64,000 nt of DNA, taken from the NCBI RefSeq assembly GCF_963576545.1, contig NC_083636.1:5122356-5186355 (forward strand), read 5' to 3'. Below, in pieces: positions 47,164-56,670 of the stretch. The position numbers and the translations under genes are program-made. The stretch is from Limanda limanda (Eukaryota; Chordata; Actinopteri; Pleuronectiformes; Pleuronectidae). A model generated the notes under the pieces. The model was not told the DNA's origin. It was given only the letters and a program-made list of their open reading frames with translations, and did not search any database. How positions within the stretch are numbered: position 1 is the first letter of the stretch; the number at the start of each line of letters is the position of its first letter.

Positions 47164-47931
47164 TAGTCCAGGCAAAGTAGCGTTTTCCGACCGACTAATT
47201 GTAAAATAATTTTTTTCAGCATAGATCATTTCTATGAGGTGTCCAGAACAGCATACTAAAAGTCCTAAGAAATCCTAGTTGAGGAAATATGTTTAATTCT
47301 CATCAATGTGCCAATAAGGCCCGGCAACAATACACCCCAAAAGGGCTATTTTTTTCGTTTACTCCTATCAAAATAAAAGTTTACACAATGAAAGTAACCA
47401 TGAAACGTAAAATTTTTTGTATTACAAGTTTCTTTGAAAATGAATTTGAATATGCAAATGAGCTATACACTAATCGACTATGCCCCAAATACACCCAAAT
47501 AGGCTTAATTTTTTCCTTTACTCCTACCACAATAAAACTTTACATAGTAAAAGGATTTATGAAAAGTAACTTTTTTTGTATTACAAGTTTCTTTTGAAAT
47601 TAATTTGACAAGCACATGAGCTGGGTGTATTTTGGGCATATTCGATGAGTGTATAGCTCACTTGCATATTAAAATTAATTTTCAAAGAAACTTGTAATAC
47701 AAAAAATGTTACGTTTCATGGTAACTTTCATTGTTATCGTTTTTCCTGTTCTAGCCCTTTTGGGGTGTATTGTTGCCTGGCCTTATTGGCACACATTGAT
47801 GAGAATTAAACATATTTCCTCAACTAGGATTTCTTAGGACTTTTAGTATGTTGTTCTGGACACCTCATAGAAATGATCTATGCTGAAAAAAATTATTTTA
47901 CAATTACTTCTATTTTACTTTGCCTGGACCA
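47164..47931 (+). mobile_element. Foldback (long inverted repeat) element, copy 2, with internal direct repeat
   Basis: A 768-bp element starts TAGTCCAGGCAAAGTAGCG and ends TTTACTTTGCCTGGACCA. Left arm 47,164-47,503 and right arm 47,622-47,931 are inverted complements over about 300 bp. The loop (47,504-47,621) holds a second, diverged direct copy of part of the left arm (TTTACTCCTA…ACAAGTTTCTTTTGAAA), so the order is arm, sub-repeat, inverted arm. It is homologous to copy 1 at 25,664-26,314 but in opposite orientation. A 4-bp TATG flanks both sides if the ends are TAGTCC/GGACCA. The 102-codon frame 47,289-47,597 is the direct repeat read through and is not a gene. Confidence 0.9.
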
Positions 47932-47984
47932 TATGGTGCTTTACCTCACTTTACTACAAAATGTACCAGAAAACAAAAAAAGTT

Positions 47985-48345
47985 AATATCCCAGATCTGG
48001 TTGCCGCCATCTTGACGTCAGTTGGAGCCAGAGTCTAGAAAGTCTTGGTCACGGTGTGGAGCCGTGGCATCGATACACACTCTCAGCCAATCACAAGTCA
48101 GTATCAGCTGTCATCCTGTTTATATGGCATCAAAATACTACTTAAGGATGTCAGTAAATTTACCACTTGAACATACATGAGTATGATAATAACTATACCT
48201 AAAACCATCTTCGATAAAAAATGTCTTTAACATGCTCTTAACCTGGAGAGGCCGGGGACCTATACTTCAGCAAGCCACCAGGGGGCAATCAGGATGATTT
48301 GGCTTCACCTTTGAGAAGCTGTCAAGTCATCCATCGTTGCAAACA
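47985..48345 (+). mobile_element. High-copy fish interspersed repeat
   Basis: The order of GTTGCCGCCATCTTGACG, GGTCACGGTGTGGAGCCG, CTCAGCCAATCACAA, AATACTACTTAAGGATGTC, then CCACCAGGGGGCAATCAGGA, GGCTTCACC and GTCATCCATCGTTGC follows a repeat common in teleost genomes whose ends typically read GCCGCCATCTTG and CATGTCGTCCATCTTTATATACAGTC. No coding sequence; class uncertain. Its right end (from 48,304) was captured in the tandem duplication that follows. Confidence 0.55.
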
Positions 48346-48719
48346 GTGGCATTGGGTTAAAGAAAAACGTGGACACATATACAAAGACTTAGTTTATCAC
48401 ATTTTTCTGCAAATGCACCTTTTATCTTTCATCTGTGCATCTTGTATTTCTATCTTCTCTCATTGTGATTTGTTGTTGTGCAAGTTCAACAGGTGACACG
48501 TTGGGGATGGTTGCATTTCTCCCGTCACATCAACAAAAAAAGACATGATGGATGTTCGTAGCTTTGACTGAAAAACGGGACGAGAACTCCAATGTGCTCC
48601 TTCAGAATATAAGTAATGCTCATTGGGTCTGTCAAGGAAGTGATGGACAGCAGTTTACATTATTGCTGGATTACAGAAACACATTTTCATATTAAGTGTT
48701 AAAGTATTAGGGTTAGGGT
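48304..48719. repeat. Tandem duplication, unit 1, ending in TTAGGG motifs
   Basis: 48,304-48,697 matches 48,720-49,107 with scattered substitutions and a few small indels. Between the units lies a 22-bp joint (48,698-48,719) that includes TTAGGGTTAGGG (48,707-48,718). Most differences fall in 48,340-48,500; 48,510-48,695 is nearly identical. Confidence 0.92.
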
Positions 48720-49107
48720 TTCACCTTTGAGAAGCGGTCATGTCATCCATCGTTACAAACAGTTAAAGGAAAACATGGACACATATACAAAGACTTAGTT
48801 TATAACATTTACTGCAAATGCACCTTTTATCTTTCATCTGTACATCTTGTACCTTTATCTTCTCATATCCTGTTAGATCTGTTGTTTGCAAGTTAAACAT
48901 GAGACACACGGTGGTGATGGTTGCATTTCTCCCGTCACATCAACAAAAAAAGACATGATGAATGTTCGTAGCTTTGACTGAAAAACGGGAGGAGAACTCC
49001 AATGTGCTCCTTCAGAATATAAGTAATGCTCATTGGGTTTGTCAGGGAAGTGATGGACAGCAGTTTACATTATTGCTGGATTACAGAAACACATTTTTAT
49101 ATTAAGT
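48720..49107. repeat. Tandem duplication, unit 2
   Basis: Head-to-tail copy of 48,304-48,697, from TTCACCTTTGAGAAGC to ATATTAAGT. Unit 2 lacks a ~14-bp stretch present in unit 1 (GGCATTGGG region). Neither has an open frame beyond 65 codons. Confidence 0.92.
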
Positions 49108-50253
49108 AAAGACAGAAACACCCTGTAACTTGACATACAAGACAAAGACAAAGTATTAATCTTCTGGGACTCTGGACACGTTGTGCTGTAGCGATGGGAG
49201 TTGGTCTTTAGCAGCAGCATCAACAGACTGAAGAGCTGAACTCAGCCCACACCCCCCGACAGCAGATCAGCGTTGAGATCATAAAAAATAACAAAAACGT
49301 TTTGGAGTTTAGATGTAAAAGTTTGCTAAGTGCACATAATGACTGCTCTTTCAAGACAAGTGCTTTAAAGTCCAATCACGCCCAGTTGTAAACCAAAGAG
49401 ATGAGGTCAGGACGGGGGGGGGGGTATCATCACATTTTACGGCTGGAGTTGATGTGGCAGCGGCAATTTGTGGTTAAATAAAAAGAAGAAGAAGAAGAAA
49501 GCGGATTAATTTGATCCTGTTATGCCGCAAAAATTGATGTAATAGAAAAACATTTAGATTATAAACTTCACAGACAAATTGGAAAGTGAGTCTCTGCTGC
49601 GCTACGACTGTGACAAGATAGAATAAATAGATATAAATACCATAAAGCAGAGGGTCGTTACGGAAGAGCCGTTAAACTTTACAGCTGGACGTTAACGGGC
49701 CGTGTGTCCGGAGTGTGTTGCATCACAGACAGAGACGCACACAGTGTGGATGTGTGCGTCTCGTTTCCAGGAAGTGTGGTCTGATTGGACGTCCGGCTTT
49801 AATGGTGAATAAGTGATGCTTTGAAGAGAAGTGGGAGAATTGGGTGTTTAAGGCAGAGCTGACTTTAAGTTACGAAAGGTAGTGTTCCAAAGTTGCAACT
49901 TACTGGAAGTCGAGAAAACCCAAAGAGACAAGGGACGAACATTCAAACACCAAGAAAGGACCGAAAGGGACTTTATATAAAGATGGATGACATGATAGAT
50001 CTCGAAAAGTGAAGCCAAAGTGTCTCGATTCTCCCCCTAGTGGCTGGCTGCAGTATAGGTATAGAAATAAATCCCACCTCATCCTTGTTAGCAGGTGGGA
50101 CATAGACCAAATCAAACGTATCAAATGATTTTTTTTAGTTCATCTGATGTTTTATTACTTATTTTAAAAACAACTTATAAAAACAGTGTGTGTAAAGGCA
50201 GGATTTCAAAACTTTGGCTGAGTGGGAGAAAGTGGAGACACATCTATATTTAT
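49108..50253. other. No gene seen; short (GAA)n
   Basis: (GAA)n at about 49,484-49,499 and a G-run at 49,415-49,425. Otherwise unremarkable. Confidence 0.6.
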
Positions 50254-50507
50254 TAGGGCTGGGCAAGTTAACTCGTTTTAATCGAGTTAACTCAAGTGAT
50301 GAGTTAACTCGATTGTTTATCCGCCAATTATTTTCTTTTTTCCTGTTCTGCAGCAGTCAGCAACAGACTTTCACAAAATAAAAGCCTGACTTTCACAATA
50401 AAACAATAAATAATCAAACCTGAGGTAATGCGAGATTAAAATAATTAATCGAGTTAACTCATCACTTGAGTTAACTCGATTGAAACAAGTTAACTTGCCC
50501 AGCCCTA
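50254..50507. mobile_element. hAT-like MITE with 60-bp inverted termini
   Basis: A 254-bp element starts TAGGGCTGGGCAAGTTAACT, and its right end is the inverted complement over 60 bp with only two mismatches. Each terminus contains further palindromes (GAGTTAACTC twice, 10 bp apart). The TAGGGCTGGGC start is typical of hAT-derived MITEs. An 8-bp duplication cannot be confirmed because the right flank has become a (TA)n tract (50,506-50,525). No coding sequence. The interior carries a short AT-rich region and a CAGCAGTCAGCAACAG segment. Confidence 0.85.
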
Positions 50508-51894
50508 TATATATATATATATATACGGTCTTTGGTATAAATGCACTCAAGGCTCCTTTCATCATAGTGCATCTATTTCTACAGTATTCTTATTCACACT
50601 GGCCTTCAACTTTCTTTCTGCTCACAAGAAACAGAAATCAGCCTTACACTCTTTTTCAAAAGTTCACCTCCAGAATCAAACGCATGTTTCCATTACCACG
50701 ACAACACGACTGTTCCTCATCTAATCAAGACGCGCCGAGTTTAACCGCAGCAGCTCCGGTGAGAACTTGCAGTGGATTTGTTTTTTTGTTTCGTTTTTAT
50801 TTGTTCCACCTGAGAACGAGGGCGGCGAACTCACGGGAGATTTACAAGCCGCCGCCCACGTCTCTTTAAACGGATGCATCAGGGAGCGTCCTTAATGATT
50901 TATTACCTCGTGCCGCCGTGAAAATCAAAATGGATTTTAGAATCTGCTCAACTCTTAAATCCAGACCTGGAGGAATGTGATTTATGAAAGTGACACGGCG
51001 AGCCCCGTGTGTTTTCCTCTGTGAGTCTCAGCAAGCATGTGTGAAATGGCACGTTGGCCTCATTAAGCTCGTTCACGTTATGTACAGTGCCGCGCATTCC
51101 TTCTCCCCGAGTGTTTTTCATTTAATGCTGTTTTCCACGTCTGCTTTCTGCCTGTCTCATTACGCTACTTAACCAGGATGGATCACGGACACGTATCCGT
51201 TCACGGAGTCACTTATGCAAATGTTAAAACCGCCGCACGGCATAATAAAGATGTAGACAGCCTGCGTTGTAAATAAATAAATAAATAATAAAAGGTTGCA
51301 GGTCACGCTCGGCTGCACTGGTGTTGACGAGAAGACGCCGACGACGTGTCAAATGTTGGTGTCAGATCTGATGTTTGAGCAACAGGATTGATTCCAAAAG
51401 TTGGAGCAAATAAATAATAAGCAAAAACATGTTAAGTCCCAAAAGAAGGAAATAAACAACTTTCGCTGGTTCTGAGCAGAGAAAACACAAAAAACAACCA
51501 AATCCCAGAGAAGTGGAAAGCAGTGAAGCAGTCAGGGGCAAAATCTACCTCTCATAAAGAATTAAACGATTTTTAAAGAAACATGATGATTTCCTCTGGC
51601 AGGTCTAAGTGTGGAGACGCCCCCCCGCCTCGCTCTTTGAAGTAAACTTTATCCTGCTGGTGTTCAGACGCCAAAACAAAACTCAGGCAGGAAATTGTTT
51701 GTGAAATGTGTGAGTCGCTCGTGTGTGAGTCACTGTTATTGATCAACCCCCCCCCCCCCAATCGCTGATTCACATTAGGGTCTTTTACTTTTGCTTGTTT
51801 GGTATCACCCTCTTGATTTCTCCAGTCTTCACCCGACGTGTTCTTCATTTCAGCCACTCCAGTGTTTCCACTCACTCTAGTTTCTCCGAGCACC
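50508..51894. other. No gene seen; (TA)n and (AAAT)n tracts
   Basis: (TA)n adjoins the MITE to 50,525, (AAAT)n lies at about 51,270-51,290, and a C-run at about 51,747-51,759. The 129-codon frame 50,480-50,869 begins inside the MITE and is unrecognised. 51,180-51,250 contains ATGCAAAT and TAATAAAG motifs in a low-repeat stretch. Confidence 0.55.
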
Positions 51895-51934
51895 GTGTGT
51901 GTGTTTGTGTGCGTCTGTGTGTGTGTGTGTGTGT
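51895..51934. repeat. (GT)n microsatellite
   Basis: Interrupted GT tract of about 40 bp; it gives a CVCVC-type translated repeat in the plus frame crossing it. Confidence 0.9.
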
Positions 51935-52548
51935 GAATAAAGAAGCTCACACTTCATTAGGTTCTTTCCTGCGACCGTTACACAGGAGCAATTTACCTCT
52001 CGGTCGTGGTGACATCACGCAAACACCGGCATCAGCTCGTCCTAGAACATCCACCTGAGATAGAACGACAACAAGAAAACACCTCAAACCTCTTTCACTC
52101 CATAACTCGAGGCTATGCAGATATTTCGGTTTGATATAAAATGTGATTTTCTCCTTTACTGTAGGGAACTTCAACAAAATCTGTGCTTCTCGTTGCCATT
52201 ATCCCCGAGCCGATTAAAACCTGTGTCAACTGCAGAGTCATCTGACCTGGGTAGTGAATGATGGACGTATCCAATCCCGCTGCAGACAAAGGGCAGATGT
52301 TAATGGGTGTTGGGGGGGGTTTGAGGGGTTTAAGTGTGCAGGGCTTTGATACAGAGTTAGGTCCAATTGAGAGTTTTTTAAAATGTGGAACAGGAATTAA
52401 AAGAAAAAGCTTGGTTTGATTCCATTCTGCATTTGCAACCACGTGTGAATCGTCCTATTTGTCGTCACGTTTATCGCTTGATTAAAGTTGGAATCGTTTT
52501 TCAAAATAAATAATTCATACTGAACTAAACCAGGTTGCTTGAGAGCAC
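51935..52548. other. No gene seen
   Basis: Overlapping frames at 51,947-52,442 are unrecognised. A G-run lies at 52,311-52,318. Confidence 0.6.
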
Positions 52549-52780
52549 GTACCTCCACCAAGGCTAACGCCCTATCTCCCTATAATAAATGAAGTGAAAA
52601 AGAAAAAGTCCTGGATTCACCCTGTTTATCTGGATCCACTCACAATTTAATGGGATCTTCAATAGGTCACGGCCGACTTCTCCACCAAATGGGATGGAAA
52701 GCAGTTCGGCGGTTTTTGAGTAATCCGACTTTCAGACGGACAAACAAAACAAAAAGCCACGAGAAAACGAGAAGCTTGAA
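52549..52780. mobile_element. High-copy repeat with GTACCTCCACCAAGG start
   Basis: In order: GTACCTCCACCAAGGCTAAC, GCCCTATCTCCCTATAAT, TCCTGGATTCACCCTG, ATTTAATGGGATCTTC, GTCACGG…CTTCTCCACCA, and TTTTTGAGTAATCC followed by CAGACGGACAAACAAAAC. This is the layout of a repeat widespread in fish and other animals that I associate with an RTE-like retroposon 3' end, though the class is uncertain. A more decayed relative may lie at 60,226-60,335. Confidence 0.6.
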
Positions 52781-54771
52781 TTCAATCAAGCTGCGGCAGA
52801 TTGCACAAGCTCACAGATATCAGGCCTCTTAATATGCTTTTATTTTTTTATCAAGGTTTATGCATTATTATCGTGGAAATTAGTGAACACTTCACAAAGC
52901 GTTGAAGTATGTTGAAATAAAATCATGAATCTACCCAGAGCAGAACACAACTACCTTGATGGAGAAAATAACATTTGAAGTTTGAAGTTTGAACATTTGA
53001 ACATTTTCAGTTGTGAATGTCAACTTCAAACCCTTTGGGAAATAATAACAAATTAATCAGACAGACGTTTTCACTTCACTTGTAAACACAGGTTAAGATC
53101 AAGTGTGTGCATTTGAATATTTCACTGTTGTTCCAGTGTTTCCAAAAACCCAACCGCGGTCCAATCAAAAAAAGCACTCGTATGAAATCTCACTCTTTGT
53201 CGACAAGAGGAAAATCAAGTGTTTTTTGGAAACAGCGGTTGAAAGGTGTTCGAAGTGGATCCATTGTGTTGTGCAGCCGGTCAACCAGCAACTGGGAAGT
53301 AAGTGGGGGGGTGGGCTCTGACTTTATTAAGCATCAGGAAGCAGAATCAAATTTCATGGTGTGGTTTATTCAGCCTCGACGGTGCGTGAAAATGGCCACT
53401 ACAGAATAATGTTCCTCTTTATTTTCCCAGGCGCACGGAGCAGGTTGAAGAAGTAGCCGATCCCGCCGCTCTCCAACCAGACCCCCGGCCACTCCTTCAT
53501 CACCTCCATCATCCTCTATCATCCTCCGTCATGCAATCTCCCGTCATCCCTTGTTTTTTCGGCCCTGAGGGACAAAAAGAGAATGTAATGCACCTGATGA
53601 GGCTGTTGTTCGGAGTGATTTTCCTCTGTGATCTCCCGTATCAGGCAGGAATGAGGTAAAATTCTGCAAGCACAGAGAGTAAATGCATCATTTCTTTGCA
53701 ATTACCTGTACATTCCTTCAAGATAAATGACACTTAATGATCCCAAAGCCCGTCACGAGGTTCACGAAGGAGCTCCTGAGCTGAATTAGCTGCTCGGGAA
53801 CATCCTGTATTTGTGTCTTATCTATTTTTCAGCAGGAACCAAAAAAACTAAAAACTCTCACACTCTTCACACTGCAGTTATGTTGGAGCTAAGTGAATCC
53901 GCTGTGAATGTAGGGCAACATGCCTGTGTTAGCAAACACCGCAGCTCTGTTTATGTACAGCAGGATGAACACATGATGTTTGAAAGTGCAGCTTCGGGTT
54001 CGGTGCAGGAAAAAAAAAAGGAACGATTCAACACTGACAAGCTACTATTTTCAGAATCATGAATAAAACTTTCCATCACAAAGCCGGAGAAACCTGGAAC
54101 CAGTGCCTTCACTGCTCCGACACCTCGAGCAGGAGCCCACCTCCTGTCAGCGAGAGCAACCTTACGCAACCTTACCACCTGAAAATAGTTCCTCTTCACC
54201 CTGAACGCCTGCTCCTGTCACCGGTGTAATTACAGCCGAGCGTCTTCAAGAGCAACGTTGAACTGCAAATCAGGTGAAACAGAATTAGACGTCATTAAAA
54301 ACCAGAGTTTATCTCCAATATTCAGGGAGGAAACTTTGTCAAATATGAAGAATTATAAGTATATTCCTCTACTTCTGGTTCAGGAAGCCGGGGATCATGG
54401 GTACCTTACTACTTAAACATATGTTATAGGAATATATACGTTTTACAATTTTTGTCCAGGGTATATCTTTCCTATTGATACAAAAACGTTATATACAAAT
54501 ACAGACAAAAGCCAAAGGATGTGTACAAGTAGATTTCCATTGGACTTGTCAGGAGATGTTTCCTGGAGGAGACGAGGATCAACTTGGCATTAATGGACTC
54601 GTCTGTTTTTTTGTGTCGCTAATTAAGTATTCTGCGAGTCTGCAGGCTACATTAACTCCGACTGCGCCTCACTCTCCATTTGCACCTCCATGCATCCTCA
54701 ATCCACTCGCTTCTCCTGCAGACTGTTCTGGTGTTGCCTTGGGCGCCACTCATATCCTTTCACAGGTGAGA
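52781..54771. other. No gene seen
   Basis: Short overlapping frames only. 52,977-53,005 has a small GAAGTTTGAAGTTTGAACATTTGA-type tandem. The plus frame 54,475-54,960 (161 codons) owes its length partly to the (TG)n/(CA)n tracts and is unrecognised. Confidence 0.55.
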
Positions 54772-54844
54772 GTGTGTGTGTGTGTGTGTGCACAGACTCA
54801 AGCCTCAGCCCACTCACACGCACACACACACACGCACACACACA
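54772..54844. repeat. (TG)n and (CA)n tracts in inverted arrangement
   Basis: (TG)n at 54,772-54,791 and (CA)n with interruptions at 54,816-54,844 are separated by ~24 bp. The two tracts are complementary, so the region can form a hairpin as well as Z-DNA-prone alternating purine-pyrimidine tracts. Confidence 0.9.
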
Positions 54845-55671
54845 CTCCGGCTCTGGCAACATGTGCTGAGGGTTTTTTTAAATATCCTCCTCGTCTCTTT
54901 TTGTTCCTCTCTTTTGTAAAAAAACACTTTTCTTTCCGCCGCGGCCACTTATCTCTGTGAAGCACTTTGCGACAAATAGGTTGAAATCTTCATTTGCCGC
55001 CTCGTTGTGAACTTTCCAAACGTCGTCCAAACATCGTGATATAACCTCAGGGGACCTTATTACTTACAGCTCGGTTCAGATTGGATTAATTATAACATGA
55101 AATAATGTGAGGGCTTAATCATGTTACAATGGAAAAACAGAGAAACAGCACAAGGGAGAAACATTGCAGAGGTGTTAATTTGAGTCTATTAGAAATATAA
55201 AATGTTGTAAAGTGCGTGAACAAAGAAATTATAACGCAGACAGAAATGTGTTCACATAGAACCAACTTCAAAAACGAACACTCAAGACAAATAATTGTTC
55301 TTTCCTTCTCTGGCTTAAATCATATTTTTATATATAATTTAATTCTTTACTTCATTGAGATAAATTCATTTGTACGTGTATTTCTCTTCATCTAGTTTAT
55401 ATCGCTAGATGGGAAAAGAGATTTTCATATGGATAAAATATTAAAATCACATCTAGCTCTGATATAAAACTGTTTAATCTACTTTTCCCCAATTTAGTGC
55501 CACATTTATGAATGATACATTATACACTGAATTATATATATTTATTACTGCACTTGGCAAACACGCACTTCATTCTCAGAGTTTCCTCTTGGCCACCTCC
55601 TGCGTTCAGGTAGAACCAGAAAAGAAATGCCACATTTTGAATCGGTGCTGTGGTGAGGCCGCCCTCCAGAA
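54845..55671. other. No gene seen; AT-rich
   Basis: 55,050-55,560 is strongly AT-rich with no open frame of note up to the Harbinger-like insertion. Confidence 0.6.
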
Positions 55672-56670
55672 TAAAGGCCAATTTATGCCTCTCCGTTTCT
55701 TCTATTACGGACAGATAAGACCGCCCTATCCGTCGTGAAACGCCCTCTCCGAATGCTTCGTACAGCTTTTCGTACACGTCTGATTTTTCTAACTATCCGT
55801 CTTCATGTTGGAGACCCGACGGACCGCTCTTGGCTGTGATTGGTCCGCGAACGACATCATTTCCGTATGACGTCATTTCCGTATTTCCGGACCTCAAACT
55901 TCCTGTTTACTTCCTGTTTACTTCCATGTAGCATCAAACCCAAACACAACTTATGATTCTACGATTAATGTGACGTGTGTGTTAAGCTAGCGGAGTTGTC
56001 CGGCTGACGGTGGCTCGTTAGAGCACTGAGGGCATGTGTGCACGGTCACAGACGGTTATAACGAGCTTTCAAAACGGCGCTAGCAGGCTAGGCTAGCGGG
56101 CTAGGCTAGCCACCATGCTAACTGCGGTGGTAACAGTGCAAGAACCCGCCGTCACGACTTTAATTACACTTCTATCATGACACTGTTTCTATAATACCGT
56201 CAGGTTAGAAGCAAACACTGGATAGTAGTAGTTAGTGTCGGGAGTCCCTGCTGACTGTGTGTGGAAGCTGGGGGGAGCTAGGTCCGTGTAGCTTCTAGCT
56301 ACATGTAGCCTCAAGCAGATTCAAGCTGTGGAATCAGCAACACAGTTCGGAAACAAGACCGGGGAACCGCTGCGCTAAGAAACGATTACATCAGCATTTT
56401 GACACGCTGGGTGTCACTTTATTTAGTTCTGTTAGTTGCCATGGTTCAATGTGTGGGACGCAGGCTAACATGTAAACAGAGACACGTGGACTTCTTCTTC
56501 CCAAATGGGGTAGGCTTCTCTGAGCTCGTCTTCCGTTGCGCCACCTATGGGTTTGGCGGTGAATTTTTTCCGGACGTAGACTGACGGAGAAGTAAAAATC
56601 AAAAAGAGTCTTTGCCCCCTGCTGAGAACTCTCCGAGAAACGGACACGTTGTAGTATATAAGAGCCTTAA
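55672..56670. mobile_element. PIF/Harbinger-like non-autonomous element with TAA target duplication
   Basis: The element proper is 55,675-56,667 (993 bp). The left end AGGCCAATTTATGCC…CCGTTTCT is matched in inverted orientation by AGAAACGGACACG…GTATATAAGAGCCT on the right, with divergence. TAA lies on both sides (55,672-55,674; 56,668-56,670), the 3-bp TWA duplication characteristic of PIF/Harbinger. The interior is CpG-richer than its surroundings and includes a GCTAGGCTAGCGGGCTAGGC stretch (~56,085-56,110) and tandem TTCCTGTTTAC units (~55,900-55,922). No DDE transposase or Myb-like gene is present; the 61-codon frame at 56,399-56,584 is unrecognised. Confidence 0.72.

Noticed and set aside
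47289..47597. 102-codon frame with an internally repeated peptide
   Set aside because: It is the direct sub-repeat of the foldback element translated; there is no independent sign of coding.
48707..48720. Interstitial telomere or chromosome-fusion site
   Set aside because: Only two hexamers, too few to claim a former telomere; reported only as a junction feature.
54475..54960. 161-codon plus frame
   Set aside because: Crosses (TG)n and (CA)n tracts that are stop-free in every frame; no domain.
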